This document shows, one piece after another, positions 48,589-62,001 of a stretch of 64,000 bases of DNA. Position 1 is the stretch's first letter. Each line of letters opens with the position of its first letter. Both the position numbers and the translations under genes were made by a program. The stretch lies in assembly GCA_964035545.1 (NCBI GenBank), contig OZ037768.1:11178741-11242740 (forward strand), in the 5' to 3' direction. The stretch comes from Bugula neritina (lineage: Eukaryota > Bryozoa > Gymnolaemata > Cheilostomatida > Bugulidae). The notes beneath the pieces are model-generated. The model was given only the letters and a program-made list of their open reading frames with translations. It was not told the DNA's origin and ran no database searches.

Positions 48589-49259
48589 AACAGTGCACCC
48601 TTCGCAGCGATACTGGCTGAAGAATTAGCGGGGCGCGCTCGAGCGTGCAAGCACGTTGGTGATGCAGTGGCTGCAGTGCGCATTGCCTACTCACACTCTG
48701 CAGGTCACAACACCAGTCATGATATTATTATAGCTTAATGCACAGCAAAGGTTTAAAATAAGCAGGCCTGAGAGGGGGCAAGACGAGAGTCGCGACACCA
48801 CGGCACACAACTGGAGAGTTGCGCAAAATCTCCGCGTCACATTCGTGTGACTTTCAGGATGTGTGCTGTAGCATTGATTGAGATGAGTTTTGAAAGCATT
48901 TGCACATGTATATCAGGCAATTTAATTTTGGAATTATTTCAACACTGCATTAGAGTTGATTAAATAAAATATTATTCTTGAGAAAGTCTTAAACAATTCT
49001 TTTTTGGAATTTGTGAAGCCATGCATCAGAAGAAATTCAAAAAGAATTTCAAAAATAAAAACATGTAATAAAAAGCAAGAATGATATAATATAATATTAT
49101 TTTTTGGAAAGGAATGTTAAATATTCCATTTGAGTTAGTGTGTTGAAAAACATTTCACATCAGCAAGTTGGAAGAAATAATATTCGAGTAACTGATCATA
49201 ATATTACTATTGCGTGTTGCTAATGTTTTTGTGTTTGAGGAGAGAAAAAAGAAAAAAAA

Positions 49260-49377
49260 GTCTACAGCACCTGGTATTCCCAGGCGGTCACCCATCCAAG
49301 TACTAACCAGGCTCGACGTTGCTTAGCTTCAGTGATCGGACGAGAACTGGCGTTTTCAACGTGATATGGCCGTAGAC
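49260..49377 (-). rRNA. 5S rRNA copy 39 (C36)
   Basis: C36 gene, standard spacer. Confidence 0.96.
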
Positions 49378-50048
49378 AACAGTGCACCCTTCGCAGCGAT
49401 ACTGGCTGAAGAATTAGCGGGGCGCGCTCGAGCGTGCAAGCACGTTGGTGATGCAGTGGCTGCAGTGCGCATTGCCTACTCACACTCTGCAGGTCACAAC
49501 ACCAGTCATGATATTATTATAGCTTAATGCACAGCAAAGGTTTAAAATAAGCAGGCCTGAGAGGGGGCAAGACGAGAGTCGCGACACCACGGCACACAAC
49601 TGGAGAGTTGCGCAAAATCTCCGCGTCACATTCGTGTGACTTTCAGGATGTGTGCTGTAGCATTGATTGAGATGAGTTTTGAAAGCATTTGCACATGTAT
49701 ATCAGGCAATTTAATTTTGGAATTATTTCAACACTGCATTAGAGTTGATTAAATAAAATATTATTCTTGAGAAAGTCTTAAACAATTCTTTTTTGGAATT
49801 TGTGAAGCCATGCATCAGAAGAAATTCAAAAAGAATTTCAAAAATAAAAACATGTAATAAAAAGCAAGAATGATATAATATAATATTATTTTTTGGAAAG
49901 GAATGTTAAATATTCCATTTGAGTTAGTGTGTTGAAAAACATTTCACATCAGCAAGTTGGAAGAAATAATATTCGAGTAACTGATCATAATATTACTATT
50001 GCGTGTTGCTAATGTTTTTGTGTTTGAGGAGAGAAAAAAGAAAAAAAA

Positions 50049-50166
50049 GTCTACAGCACCTGGTATTCCCAGGCGGTCACCCATCCAAGTACTAACCAGG
50101 CTCGACGTTGCTTAGCTTCAGTGATCGGACGAGAACTGGCGTTTTCAACGTGATATGGCCGTAGAC
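50049..50166 (-). rRNA. 5S rRNA copy 40 (C36)
   Basis: Private C-to-G in the upstream spacer near 50483. Confidence 0.96.
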
Positions 50167-50837
50167 AACAGTGCACCCTTCGCAGCGATACTGGCTGAAG
50201 AATTAGCGGGGCGCGCTCGAGCGTGCAAGCACGTTGGTGATGCAGTGGCTGCAGTGCGCATTGCCTACTCACACTCTGCAGGTCACAACACCAGTCATGA
50301 TATTATTATAGCTTAATGCACAGCAAAGGTTTAAAATAAGCAGGCCTGAGAGGGGGCAAGACGAGAGTCGCGACACCACGGCACACAACTGGAGAGTTGC
50401 GCAAAATCTCCGCGTCACATTCGTGTGACTTTCAGGATGTGTGCTGTAGCATTGATTGAGATGAGTTTTGAAAGCATTTGCAGATGTATATCAGGCAATT
50501 TAATTTTGGAATTATTTCAACACTGCATTAGAGTTGATTAAATAAAATATTATTCTTGAGAAAGTCTTAAACAATTCTTTTTTGGAATTTGTGAAGCCAT
50601 GCATCAGAAGAAATTCAAAAAGAATTTCAAAAATAAAAACATGTAATAAAAAGCAAGAATGATATAATATAATATTATTTTTTGGAAAGGAATGTTAAAT
50701 ATTCCATTTGAGTTAGTGTGTTGAAAAACATTTCACATCAGCAAGTTGGAAGAAATAATATTCGAGTAACTGATCATAATATTACTATTGCGTGTTGCTA
50801 ATGTTTTTGTGTTTGAGGAGAGAAAAAAGAAAAAAAA

Positions 50838-50955
50838 GTCTACAGCACCTGGTATTCCCAGGCGGTCACCCATCCAAGTACTAACCAGGCTCGACGTTGC
50901 TTAGCTTCAGTGATCGGACGAGAACTGGCGTTTTCAACGTGATATGGCCGTAGAC
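50838..50955 (-). rRNA. 5S rRNA copy 41 (C36, CCGAG spacer)
   Basis: Upstream spacer has ATCCGAGTAACCGATC but not the GAAAATAG of haplotype D. Confidence 0.96.
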
Positions 50956-51626
50956 AACAGTGCACCCTTCGCAGCGATACTGGCTGAAGAATTAGCGGGG
51001 CGCGCTCGAGCGTGCAAGCACGTTGGTGATGCAGTGGCTGCAGTGCGCATTGCCTACTCACACTCTGCAGGTCACAACACCAGTCATGATATTATTATAG
51101 CTTAATGCACAGCAAAGGTTTAAAATAAGCAGGCCTGAGAGGGGGCAAGACGAGAGTCGCGACACCACGGCACACAACTGGAGAGTTGCGCAAAATCTCC
51201 GCGTCACATTCGTGTGACTTTCAGGATGTGTGCTGTAGCATTGATTGAGATGAGTTTTGAAAGCATTTGCACATGTATATCAGGCAATTTAATTTTGGAA
51301 TTATTTCAACACTGCATTAGAGTTGATTAAATAAAATATTATTCTTGAGAAAGTCTTAAACAATTCTTTTTTGGAATTTGTGAAGCCATGCATCAGAAGA
51401 AATTCAAAAAGAATTTCAAAAATAAAAACATGTAATAAAAAGCAAGAATGATATAATATAATATTATTTTTTGGAAAGGAATGTTAAATATTCCATTTGA
51501 GTTAGTGTGTTGAAAAACATTTCACATCAGCAAGTTGGAAGAAATAATATCCGAGTAACCGATCATAATATTACTATTGCGTGTTGCTAATGTTTTTGTG
51601 TTTGAGGAGAGAAAAAAGAAAAAAAA

Positions 51627-51744
51627 GTCTACAGCACCTGGTATTCCCAGGCGGTCACCCATCCAAGTACTAACCAGGCTCGACGTTGCTTAGCTTCAGT
51701 GATCGGACGAGAACTGGCGTTTTCAACGTGATATGGCCGTAGAC
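51627..51744 (-). rRNA. 5S rRNA copy 42 (C36)
   Basis: Standard TTCGAG spacer. Confidence 0.96.
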
Positions 51745-52415
51745 AACAGTGCACCCTTCGCAGCGATACTGGCTGAAGAATTAGCGGGGCGCGCTCGAGC
51801 GTGCAAGCACGTTGGTGATGCAGTGGCTGCAGTGCGCATTGCCTACTCACACTCTGCAGGTCACAACACCAGTCATGATATTATTATAGCTTAATGCACA
51901 GCAAAGGTTTAAAATAAGCAGGCCTGAGAGGGGGCAAGACGAGAGTCGCGACACCACGGCACACAACTGGAGAGTTGCGCAAAATCTCCGCGTCACATTC
52001 GTGTGACTTTCAGGATGTGTGCTGTAGCATTGATTGAGATGAGTTTTGAAAGCATTTGCACATGTATATCAGGCAATTTAATTTTGGAATTATTTCAACA
52101 CTGCATTAGAGTTGATTAAATAAAATATTATTCTTGAGAAAGTCTTAAACAATTCTTTTTTGGAATTTGTGAAGCCATGCATCAGAAGAAATTCAAAAAG
52201 AATTTCAAAAATAAAAACATGTAATAAAAAGCAAGAATGATATAATATAATATTATTTTTTGGAAAGGAATGTTAAATATTCCATTTGAGTTAGTGTGTT
52301 GAAAAACATTTCACATCAGCAAGTTGGAAGAAATAATATTCGAGTAACTGATCATAATATTACTATTGCGTGTTGCTAATGTTTTTGTGTTTGAGGAGAG
52401 AAAAAAGAAAAAAAA

Positions 52416-52533
52416 GTCTACAGCACCTGGTATTCCCAGGCGGTCACCCATCCAAGTACTAACCAGGCTCGACGTTGCTTAGCTTCAGTGATCGGACGAG
52501 AACTGGCGTTTTCAACGTGATATGGCCGTAGAC
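52416..52533 (-). rRNA. 5S rRNA copy 43 (C36, CCGAG spacer)
   Basis: Second CCGAG spacer of the two-unit alternation. Confidence 0.96.
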
Positions 52534-53204
52534 AACAGTGCACCCTTCGCAGCGATACTGGCTGAAGAATTAGCGGGGCGCGCTCGAGCGTGCAAGCACG
52601 TTGGTGATGCAGTGGCTGCAGTGCGCATTGCCTACTCACACTCTGCAGGTCACAACACCAGTCATGATATTATTATAGCTTAATGCACAGCAAAGGTTTA
52701 AAATAAGCAGGCCTGAGAGGGGGCAAGACGAGAGTCGCGACACCACGGCACACAACTGGAGAGTTGCGCAAAATCTCCGCGTCACATTCGTGTGACTTTC
52801 AGGATGTGTGCTGTAGCATTGATTGAGATGAGTTTTGAAAGCATTTGCACATGTATATCAGGCAATTTAATTTTGGAATTATTTCAACACTGCATTAGAG
52901 TTGATTAAATAAAATATTATTCTTGAGAAAGTCTTAAACAATTCTTTTTTGGAATTTGTGAAGCCATGCATCAGAAGAAATTCAAAAAGAATTTCAAAAA
53001 TAAAAACATGTAATAAAAAGCAAGAATGATATAATATAATATTATTTTTTGGAAAGGAATGTTAAATATTCCATTTGAGTTAGTGTGTTGAAAAACATTT
53101 CACATCAGCAAGTTGGAAGAAATAATATCCGAGTAACCGATCATAATATTACTATTGCGTGTTGCTAATGTTTTTGTGTTTGAGGAGAGAAAAAAGAAAA
53201 AAAA

Positions 53205-53322
53205 GTCTACAGCACCTGGTATTCCCAGGCGGTCACCCATCCAAGTACTAACCAGGCTCGACGTTGCTTAGCTTCAGTGATCGGACGAGAACTGGCGTTT
53301 TCAACGTGATATGGCCGTAGAC
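53205..53322 (-). rRNA. 5S rRNA copy 44 (C36)
   Basis: Standard TTCGAG spacer. Confidence 0.96.
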
Positions 53323-53993
53323 AACAGTGCACCCTTCGCAGCGATACTGGCTGAAGAATTAGCGGGGCGCGCTCGAGCGTGCAAGCACGTTGGTGATGCA
53401 GTGGCTGCAGTGCGCATTGCCTACTCACACTCTGCAGGTCACAACACCAGTCATGATATTATTATAGCTTAATGCACAGCAAAGGTTTAAAATAAGCAGG
53501 CCTGAGAGGGGGCAAGACGAGAGTCGCGACACCACGGCACACAACTGGAGAGTTGCGCAAAATCTCCGCGTCACATTCGTGTGACTTTCAGGATGTGTGC
53601 TGTAGCATTGATTGAGATGAGTTTTGAAAGCATTTGCACATGTATATCAGGCAATTTAATTTTGGAATTATTTCAACACTGCATTAGAGTTGATTAAATA
53701 AAATATTATTCTTGAGAAAGTCTTAAACAATTCTTTTTTGGAATTTGTGAAGCCATGCATCAGAAGAAATTCAAAAAGAATTTCAAAAATAAAAACATGT
53801 AATAAAAAGCAAGAATGATATAATATAATATTATTTTTTGGAAAGGAATGTTAAATATTCCATTTGAGTTAGTGTGTTGAAAAACATTTCACATCAGCAA
53901 GTTGGAAGAAATAATATTCGAGTAACTGATCATAATATTACTATTGCGTGTTGCTAATGTTTTTGTGTTTGAGGAGAGAAAAAAGAAAAAAAA

Positions 53994-54111
53994 GTCTACA
54001 GCACCTGGTATTCCCAGGCGGTCACCCATCCAAGTACTAACCAGGCTCGACGTTGCTTAGCTTCAGTGATCGGACGAGAACTGGCGTTTTCAACGTGATA
54101 TGGCCGTAGAC
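53994..54111 (-). rRNA. 5S rRNA copy 45 (C36, CCGAG spacer)
   Basis: Third CCGAG spacer. Confidence 0.96.
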
Positions 54112-54782
54112 AACAGTGCACCCTTCGCAGCGATACTGGCTGAAGAATTAGCGGGGCGCGCTCGAGCGTGCAAGCACGTTGGTGATGCAGTGGCTGCAGT
54201 GCGCATTGCCTACTCACACTCTGCAGGTCACAACACCAGTCATGATATTATTATAGCTTAATGCACAGCAAAGGTTTAAAATAAGCAGGCCTGAGAGGGG
54301 GCAAGACGAGAGTCGCGACACCACGGCACACAACTGGAGAGTTGCGCAAAATCTCCGCGTCACATTCGTGTGACTTTCAGGATGTGTGCTGTAGCATTGA
54401 TTGAGATGAGTTTTGAAAGCATTTGCACATGTATATCAGGCAATTTAATTTTGGAATTATTTCAACACTGCATTAGAGTTGATTAAATAAAATATTATTC
54501 TTGAGAAAGTCTTAAACAATTCTTTTTTGGAATTTGTGAAGCCATGCATCAGAAGAAATTCAAAAAGAATTTCAAAAATAAAAACATGTAATAAAAAGCA
54601 AGAATGATATAATATAATATTATTTTTTGGAAAGGAATGTTAAATATTCCATTTGAGTTAGTGTGTTGAAAAACATTTCACATCAGCAAGTTGGAAGAAA
54701 TAATATCCGAGTAACCGATCATAATATTACTATTGCGTGTTGCTAATGTTTTTGTGTTTGAGGAGAGAAAAAAGAAAAAAAA

Positions 54783-54900
54783 GTCTACAGCACCTGGTAT
54801 TCCCAGGCGGTCACCCATCCAAGTACTAACCAGGCTCGACGTTGCTTAGCTTCAGTGATCGGACGAGAACTGGCGTTTTCAACGTGATATGGCCGTAGAC
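54783..54900 (-). rRNA. 5S rRNA copy 46 (C36)
   Basis: Upstream spacer with GGATTTTGTG near 55319, shared only with copy 51. Confidence 0.96.
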
Positions 54901-55571
54901 AACAGTGCACCCTTCGCAGCGATACTGGCTGAAGAATTAGCGGGGCGCGCTCGAGCGTGCAAGCACGTTGGTGATGCAGTGGCTGCAGTGCGCATTGCCT
55001 ACTCACACTCTGCAGGTCACAACACCAGTCATGATATTATTATAGCTTAATGCACAGCAAAGGTTTAAAATAAGCAGGCCTGAGAGGGGGCAAGACGAGA
55101 GTCGCGACACCACGGCACACAACTGGAGAGTTGCGCAAAATCTCCGCGTCACATTCGTGTGACTTTCAGGATGTGTGCTGTAGCATTGATTGAGATGAGT
55201 TTTGAAAGCATTTGCACATGTATATCAGGCAATTTAATTTTGGAATTATTTCAACACTGCATTAGAGTTGATTAAATAAAATATTATTCTTGAGAAAGTC
55301 TTAAACAATTCTTTTTTGGATTTTGTGAAGCCATGCATCAGAAGAAATTCAAAAAGAATTTCAAAAATAAAAACATGTAATAAAAAGCAAGAATGATATA
55401 ATATAATATTATTTTTTGGAAAGGAATGTTAAATATTCCATTTGAGTTAGTGTGTTGAAAAACATTTCACATCAGCAAGTTGGAAGAAATAATATTCGAG
55501 TAACTGATCATAATATTACTATTGCGTGTTGCTAATGTTTTTGTGTTTGAGGAGAGAAAAAAGAAAAAAAA

Positions 55572-55689
55572 GTCTACAGCACCTGGTATTCCCAGGCGGT
55601 CACCCATCCAAGTACTTACCAGGCTCGACGTTGCTTAGCTTCAGTGATCGGACGAGAACTGGCGTTTTCAACGTGATATGGCCGTAGAC
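55572..55689 (-). rRNA. 5S rRNA copy 47 (variant at position 73, CCGAG spacer)
   Basis: Plus-strand T at 55617 changes RNA position 73 from U to A (GTAAGTACTT in place of GTTAGTACTT). The site is in the loop E strand, just ahead of box C of the internal promoter, so both folding and TFIIIA binding could be affected. Confidence 0.9.
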
Positions 55690-56360
55690 AACAGTGCACC
55701 CTTCGCAGCGATACTGGCTGAAGAATTAGCGGGGCGCGCTCGAGCGTGCAAGCACGTTGGTGATGCAGTGGCTGCAGTGCGCATTGCCTACTCACACTCT
55801 GCAGGTCACAACACCAGTCATGATATTATTATAGCTTAATGCACAGCAAAGGTTTAAAATAAGCAGGCCTGAGAGGGGGCAAGACGAGAGTCGCGACACC
55901 ACGGCACACAACTGGAGAGTTGCGCAAAATCTCCGCGTCACATTCGTGTGACTTTCAGGATGTGTGCTGTAGCATTGATTGAGATGAGTTTTGAAAGCAT
56001 TTGCACATGTATATCAGGCAATTTAATTTTGGAATTATTTCAACACTGCATTAGAGTTGATTAAATAAAATATTATTCTTGAGAAAGTCTTAAACAATTC
56101 TTTTTTGGAATTTGTGAAGCCATGCATCAGAAGAAATTCAAAAAGAATTTCAAAAATAAAAACATGTAATAAAAAGCAAGAATGATATAATATAATATTA
56201 TTTTTTGGAAAGGAATGTTAAATATTCCATTTGAGTTAGTGTGTTGAAAAACATTTCACATCAGCAAGTTGGAAGAAATAATATCCGAGTAACCGATCAT
56301 AATATTACTATTGCGTGTTGCTAATGTTTTTGTGTTTGAGGAGAGAAAAAAGAAAAAAAA

Positions 56361-56478
56361 GTCTACAGCACCTGGTATTCCCAGGCGGTCACCCATCCAA
56401 GTACTAACCAGGCTCGACGTTGCTTAGCTTCAGTGATCGGACGAGAACTGGCGTTTTCAACGTGATATGGCCGTAGAC
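56361..56478 (-). rRNA. 5S rRNA copy 48 (C36)
   Basis: Consensus gene, standard spacer. Confidence 0.96.
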
Positions 56479-57149
56479 AACAGTGCACCCTTCGCAGCGA
56501 TACTGGCTGAAGAATTAGCGGGGCGCGCTCGAGCGTGCAAGCACGTTGGTGATGCAGTGGCTGCAGTGCGCATTGCCTACTCACACTCTGCAGGTCACAA
56601 CACCAGTCATGATATTATTATAGCTTAATGCACAGCAAAGGTTTAAAATAAGCAGGCCTGAGAGGGGGCAAGACGAGAGTCGCGACACCACGGCACACAA
56701 CTGGAGAGTTGCGCAAAATCTCCGCGTCACATTCGTGTGACTTTCAGGATGTGTGCTGTAGCATTGATTGAGATGAGTTTTGAAAGCATTTGCACATGTA
56801 TATCAGGCAATTTAATTTTGGAATTATTTCAACACTGCATTAGAGTTGATTAAATAAAATATTATTCTTGAGAAAGTCTTAAACAATTCTTTTTTGGAAT
56901 TTGTGAAGCCATGCATCAGAAGAAATTCAAAAAGAATTTCAAAAATAAAAACATGTAATAAAAAGCAAGAATGATATAATATAATATTATTTTTTGGAAA
57001 GGAATGTTAAATATTCCATTTGAGTTAGTGTGTTGAAAAACATTTCACATCAGCAAGTTGGAAGAAATAATATTCGAGTAACTGATCATAATATTACTAT
57101 TGCGTGTTGCTAATGTTTTTGTGTTTGAGGAGAGAAAAAAGAAAAAAAA

Positions 57150-57267
57150 GTCTACAGCACCTGGTATTCCCAGGCGGTCACCCATCCAAGTACTAACCAG
57201 GCTCGACGTTGCTTAGCTTCAGTGATCGGACGAGAACTGGCGTTTTCAACGTGATATGGCCGTAGAC
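57150..57267 (-). rRNA. 5S rRNA copy 49 (C36)
   Basis: Consensus gene, standard spacer. Confidence 0.96.
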
Positions 57268-57938
57268 AACAGTGCACCCTTCGCAGCGATACTGGCTGAA
57301 GAATTAGCGGGGCGCGCTCGAGCGTGCAAGCACGTTGGTGATGCAGTGGCTGCAGTGCGCATTGCCTACTCACACTCTGCAGGTCACAACACCAGTCATG
57401 ATATTATTATAGCTTAATGCACAGCAAAGGTTTAAAATAAGCAGGCCTGAGAGGGGGCAAGACGAGAGTCGCGACACCACGGCACACAACTGGAGAGTTG
57501 CGCAAAATCTCCGCGTCACATTCGTGTGACTTTCAGGATGTGTGCTGTAGCATTGATTGAGATGAGTTTTGAAAGCATTTGCACATGTATATCAGGCAAT
57601 TTAATTTTGGAATTATTTCAACACTGCATTAGAGTTGATTAAATAAAATATTATTCTTGAGAAAGTCTTAAACAATTCTTTTTTGGAATTTGTGAAGCCA
57701 TGCATCAGAAGAAATTCAAAAAGAATTTCAAAAATAAAAACATGTAATAAAAAGCAAGAATGATATAATATAATATTATTTTTTGGAAAGGAATGTTAAA
57801 TATTCCATTTGAGTTAGTGTGTTGAAAAACATTTCACATCAGCAAGTTGGAAGAAATAATATTCGAGTAACTGATCATAATATTACTATTGCGTGTTGCT
57901 AATGTTTTTGTGTTTGAGGAGAGAAAAAAGAAAAAAAA

Positions 57939-58056
57939 GTCTACAGCACCTGGTATTCCCAGGCGGTCACCCATCCAAGTACTAACCAGGCTCGACGTTG
58001 CTTAGCTTCAGTGATCGGACGAGAACTGGCGTTTTCAACGTGATATGGCCGTAGAC
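57939..58056 (-). rRNA. 5S rRNA copy 50 (C36)
   Basis: Consensus gene, standard spacer. Confidence 0.96.
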
Positions 58057-58727
58057 AACAGTGCACCCTTCGCAGCGATACTGGCTGAAGAATTAGCGGG
58101 GCGCGCTCGAGCGTGCAAGCACGTTGGTGATGCAGTGGCTGCAGTGCGCATTGCCTACTCACACTCTGCAGGTCACAACACCAGTCATGATATTATTATA
58201 GCTTAATGCACAGCAAAGGTTTAAAATAAGCAGGCCTGAGAGGGGGCAAGACGAGAGTCGCGACACCACGGCACACAACTGGAGAGTTGCGCAAAATCTC
58301 CGCGTCACATTCGTGTGACTTTCAGGATGTGTGCTGTAGCATTGATTGAGATGAGTTTTGAAAGCATTTGCACATGTATATCAGGCAATTTAATTTTGGA
58401 ATTATTTCAACACTGCATTAGAGTTGATTAAATAAAATATTATTCTTGAGAAAGTCTTAAACAATTCTTTTTTGGAATTTGTGAAGCCATGCATCAGAAG
58501 AAATTCAAAAAGAATTTCAAAAATAAAAACATGTAATAAAAAGCAAGAATGATATAATATAATATTATTTTTTGGAAAGGAATGTTAAATATTCCATTTG
58601 AGTTAGTGTGTTGAAAAACATTTCACATCAGCAAGTTGGAAGAAATAATATTCGAGTAACTGATCATAATATTACTATTGCGTGTTGCTAATGTTTTTGT
58701 GTTTGAGGAGAGAAAAAAGAAAAAAAA

Positions 58728-58845
58728 GTCTACAGCACCTGGTATTCCCAGGCGGTCACCCATCCAAGTACTAACCAGGCTCGACGTTGCTTAGCTTCAG
58801 TGATCGGACGAGAACTGGCGTTTTCAACGTGATATGGCCGTAGAC
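58728..58845 (-). rRNA. 5S rRNA copy 51 (C36)
   Basis: Upstream spacer with GGATTTTGTG near 59265 and a private T-to-C near 59069 in the hairpin cluster (loop-proximal pair of CAACT). Confidence 0.96.
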
Positions 58846-59516
58846 AACAGTGCACCCTTCGCAGCGATACTGGCTGAAGAATTAGCGGGGCGCGCTCGAG
58901 CGTGCAAGCACGTTGGTGATGCAGTGGCTGCAGTGCGCATTGCCTACTCACACTCTGCAGGTCACAACACCAGTCATGATATTATTATAGCTTAATGCAC
59001 AGCAAAGGTTTAAAATAAGCAGGCCTGAGAGGGGGCAAGACGAGAGTCGCGACACCACGGCACACAACCGGAGAGTTGCGCAAAATCTCCGCGTCACATT
59101 CGTGTGACTTTCAGGATGTGTGCTGTAGCATTGATTGAGATGAGTTTTGAAAGCATTTGCACATGTATATCAGGCAATTTAATTTTGGAATTATTTCAAC
59201 ACTGCATTAGAGTTGATTAAATAAAATATTATTCTTGAGAAAGTCTTAAACAATTCTTTTTTGGATTTTGTGAAGCCATGCATCAGAAGAAATTCAAAAA
59301 GAATTTCAAAAATAAAAACATGTAATAAAAAGCAAGAATGATATAATATAATATTATTTTTTGGAAAGGAATGTTAAATATTCCATTTGAGTTAGTGTGT
59401 TGAAAAACATTTCACATCAGCAAGTTGGAAGAAATAATATTCGAGTAACTGATCATAATATTACTATTGCGTGTTGCTAATGTTTTTGTGTTTGAGGAGA
59501 GAAAAAAGAAAAAAAA

Positions 59517-59634
59517 GTCTACAGCACCTGGTATTCCCAGGCGGTCACCCATCCAAGTACTAACCAGGCTCGACGTTGCTTAGCTTCAGTGATCGGACGA
59601 GAACTGGCGTTTTCAACGTGATATGGCCGTAGAC
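59517..59634 (-). rRNA. 5S rRNA copy 52 (C36, CCGAG spacer)
   Basis: CCGAG spacer following a GGATTTT spacer, the same pair as copies 46-47. Confidence 0.96.
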
Positions 59635-60305
59635 AACAGTGCACCCTTCGCAGCGATACTGGCTGAAGAATTAGCGGGGCGCGCTCGAGCGTGCAAGCAC
59701 GTTGGTGATGCAGTGGCTGCAGTGCGCATTGCCTACTCACACTCTGCAGGTCACAACACCAGTCATGATATTATTATAGCTTAATGCACAGCAAAGGTTT
59801 AAAATAAGCAGGCCTGAGAGGGGGCAAGACGAGAGTCGCGACACCACGGCACACAACTGGAGAGTTGCGCAAAATCTCCGCGTCACATTCGTGTGACTTT
59901 CAGGATGTGTGCTGTAGCATTGATTGAGATGAGTTTTGAAAGCATTTGCACATGTATATCAGGCAATTTAATTTTGGAATTATTTCAACACTGCATTAGA
60001 GTTGATTAAATAAAATATTATTCTTGAGAAAGTCTTAAACAATTCTTTTTTGGAATTTGTGAAGCCATGCATCAGAAGAAATTCAAAAAGAATTTCAAAA
60101 ATAAAAACATGTAATAAAAAGCAAGAATGATATAATATAATATTATTTTTTGGAAAGGAATGTTAAATATTCCATTTGAGTTAGTGTGTTGAAAAACATT
60201 TCACATCAGCAAGTTGGAAGAAATAATATCCGAGTAACCGATCATAATATTACTATTGCGTGTTGCTAATGTTTTTGTGTTTGAGGAGAGAAAAAAGAAA
60301 AAAAA

Positions 60306-60423
60306 GTCTACAGCACCTGGTATTCCCAGGCGGTCACCCATCCAAGTACTAACCAGGCTCGACGTTGCTTAGCTTCAGTGATCGGACGAGAACTGGCGTT
60401 TTCAACGTGATATGGCCGTAGAC
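60306..60423 (-). rRNA. 5S rRNA copy 53 (C36)
   Basis: Consensus gene, standard spacer. Confidence 0.96.
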
Positions 60424-61094
60424 AACAGTGCACCCTTCGCAGCGATACTGGCTGAAGAATTAGCGGGGCGCGCTCGAGCGTGCAAGCACGTTGGTGATGC
60501 AGTGGCTGCAGTGCGCATTGCCTACTCACACTCTGCAGGTCACAACACCAGTCATGATATTATTATAGCTTAATGCACAGCAAAGGTTTAAAATAAGCAG
60601 GCCTGAGAGGGGGCAAGACGAGAGTCGCGACACCACGGCACACAACTGGAGAGTTGCGCAAAATCTCCGCGTCACATTCGTGTGACTTTCAGGATGTGTG
60701 CTGTAGCATTGATTGAGATGAGTTTTGAAAGCATTTGCACATGTATATCAGGCAATTTAATTTTGGAATTATTTCAACACTGCATTAGAGTTGATTAAAT
60801 AAAATATTATTCTTGAGAAAGTCTTAAACAATTCTTTTTTGGAATTTGTGAAGCCATGCATCAGAAGAAATTCAAAAAGAATTTCAAAAATAAAAACATG
60901 TAATAAAAAGCAAGAATGATATAATATAATATTATTTTTTGGAAAGGAATGTTAAATATTCCATTTGAGTTAGTGTGTTGAAAAACATTTCACATCAGCA
61001 AGTTGGAAGAAATAATATTCGAGTAACTGATCATAATATTACTATTGCGTGTTGCTAATGTTTTTGTGTTTGAGGAGAGAAAAAAGAAAAAAAA

Positions 61095-61212
61095 GTCTAC
61101 AGCACCTGGTATTCCCAGGCGGTCACCCATCCAAGTACTAACCAGGCTCGACGTTGCTTAGCTTCAGTGATCGGACGAGAACTGGCGTTTTCAACGTGAT
61201 ATGGCCGTAGAC
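61095..61212 (-). rRNA. 5S rRNA copy 54 (C36)
   Basis: Consensus gene, standard spacer. Confidence 0.96.
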
Positions 61213-61883
61213 AACAGTGCACCCTTCGCAGCGATACTGGCTGAAGAATTAGCGGGGCGCGCTCGAGCGTGCAAGCACGTTGGTGATGCAGTGGCTGCAG
61301 TGCGCATTGCCTACTCACACTCTGCAGGTCACAACACCAGTCATGATATTATTATAGCTTAATGCACAGCAAAGGTTTAAAATAAGCAGGCCTGAGAGGG
61401 GGCAAGACGAGAGTCGCGACACCACGGCACACAACTGGAGAGTTGCGCAAAATCTCCGCGTCACATTCGTGTGACTTTCAGGATGTGTGCTGTAGCATTG
61501 ATTGAGATGAGTTTTGAAAGCATTTGCACATGTATATCAGGCAATTTAATTTTGGAATTATTTCAACACTGCATTAGAGTTGATTAAATAAAATATTATT
61601 CTTGAGAAAGTCTTAAACAATTCTTTTTTGGAATTTGTGAAGCCATGCATCAGAAGAAATTCAAAAAGAATTTCAAAAATAAAAACATGTAATAAAAAGC
61701 AAGAATGATATAATATAATATTATTTTTTGGAAAGGAATGTTAAATATTCCATTTGAGTTAGTGTGTTGAAAAACATTTCACATCAGCAAGTTGGAAGAA
61801 ATAATATTCGAGTAACTGATCATAATATTACTATTGCGTGTTGCTAATGTTTTTGTGTTTGAGGAGAGAAAAAAGAAAAAAAA

Positions 61884-62001
61884 GTCTACAGCACCTGGTA
61901 TTCCCAGGCGGTCACCCATCCAAGTACTAACCAGGCTCGACGTTGCTTAGCTTCAGTGATCGGACGAGAACTGGCGTTTTCAACGTGATATGGCCGTAGA
62001 C
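61884..62001 (-). rRNA. 5S rRNA copy 55 (C36)
   Basis: Consensus gene, standard spacer. Confidence 0.96.
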
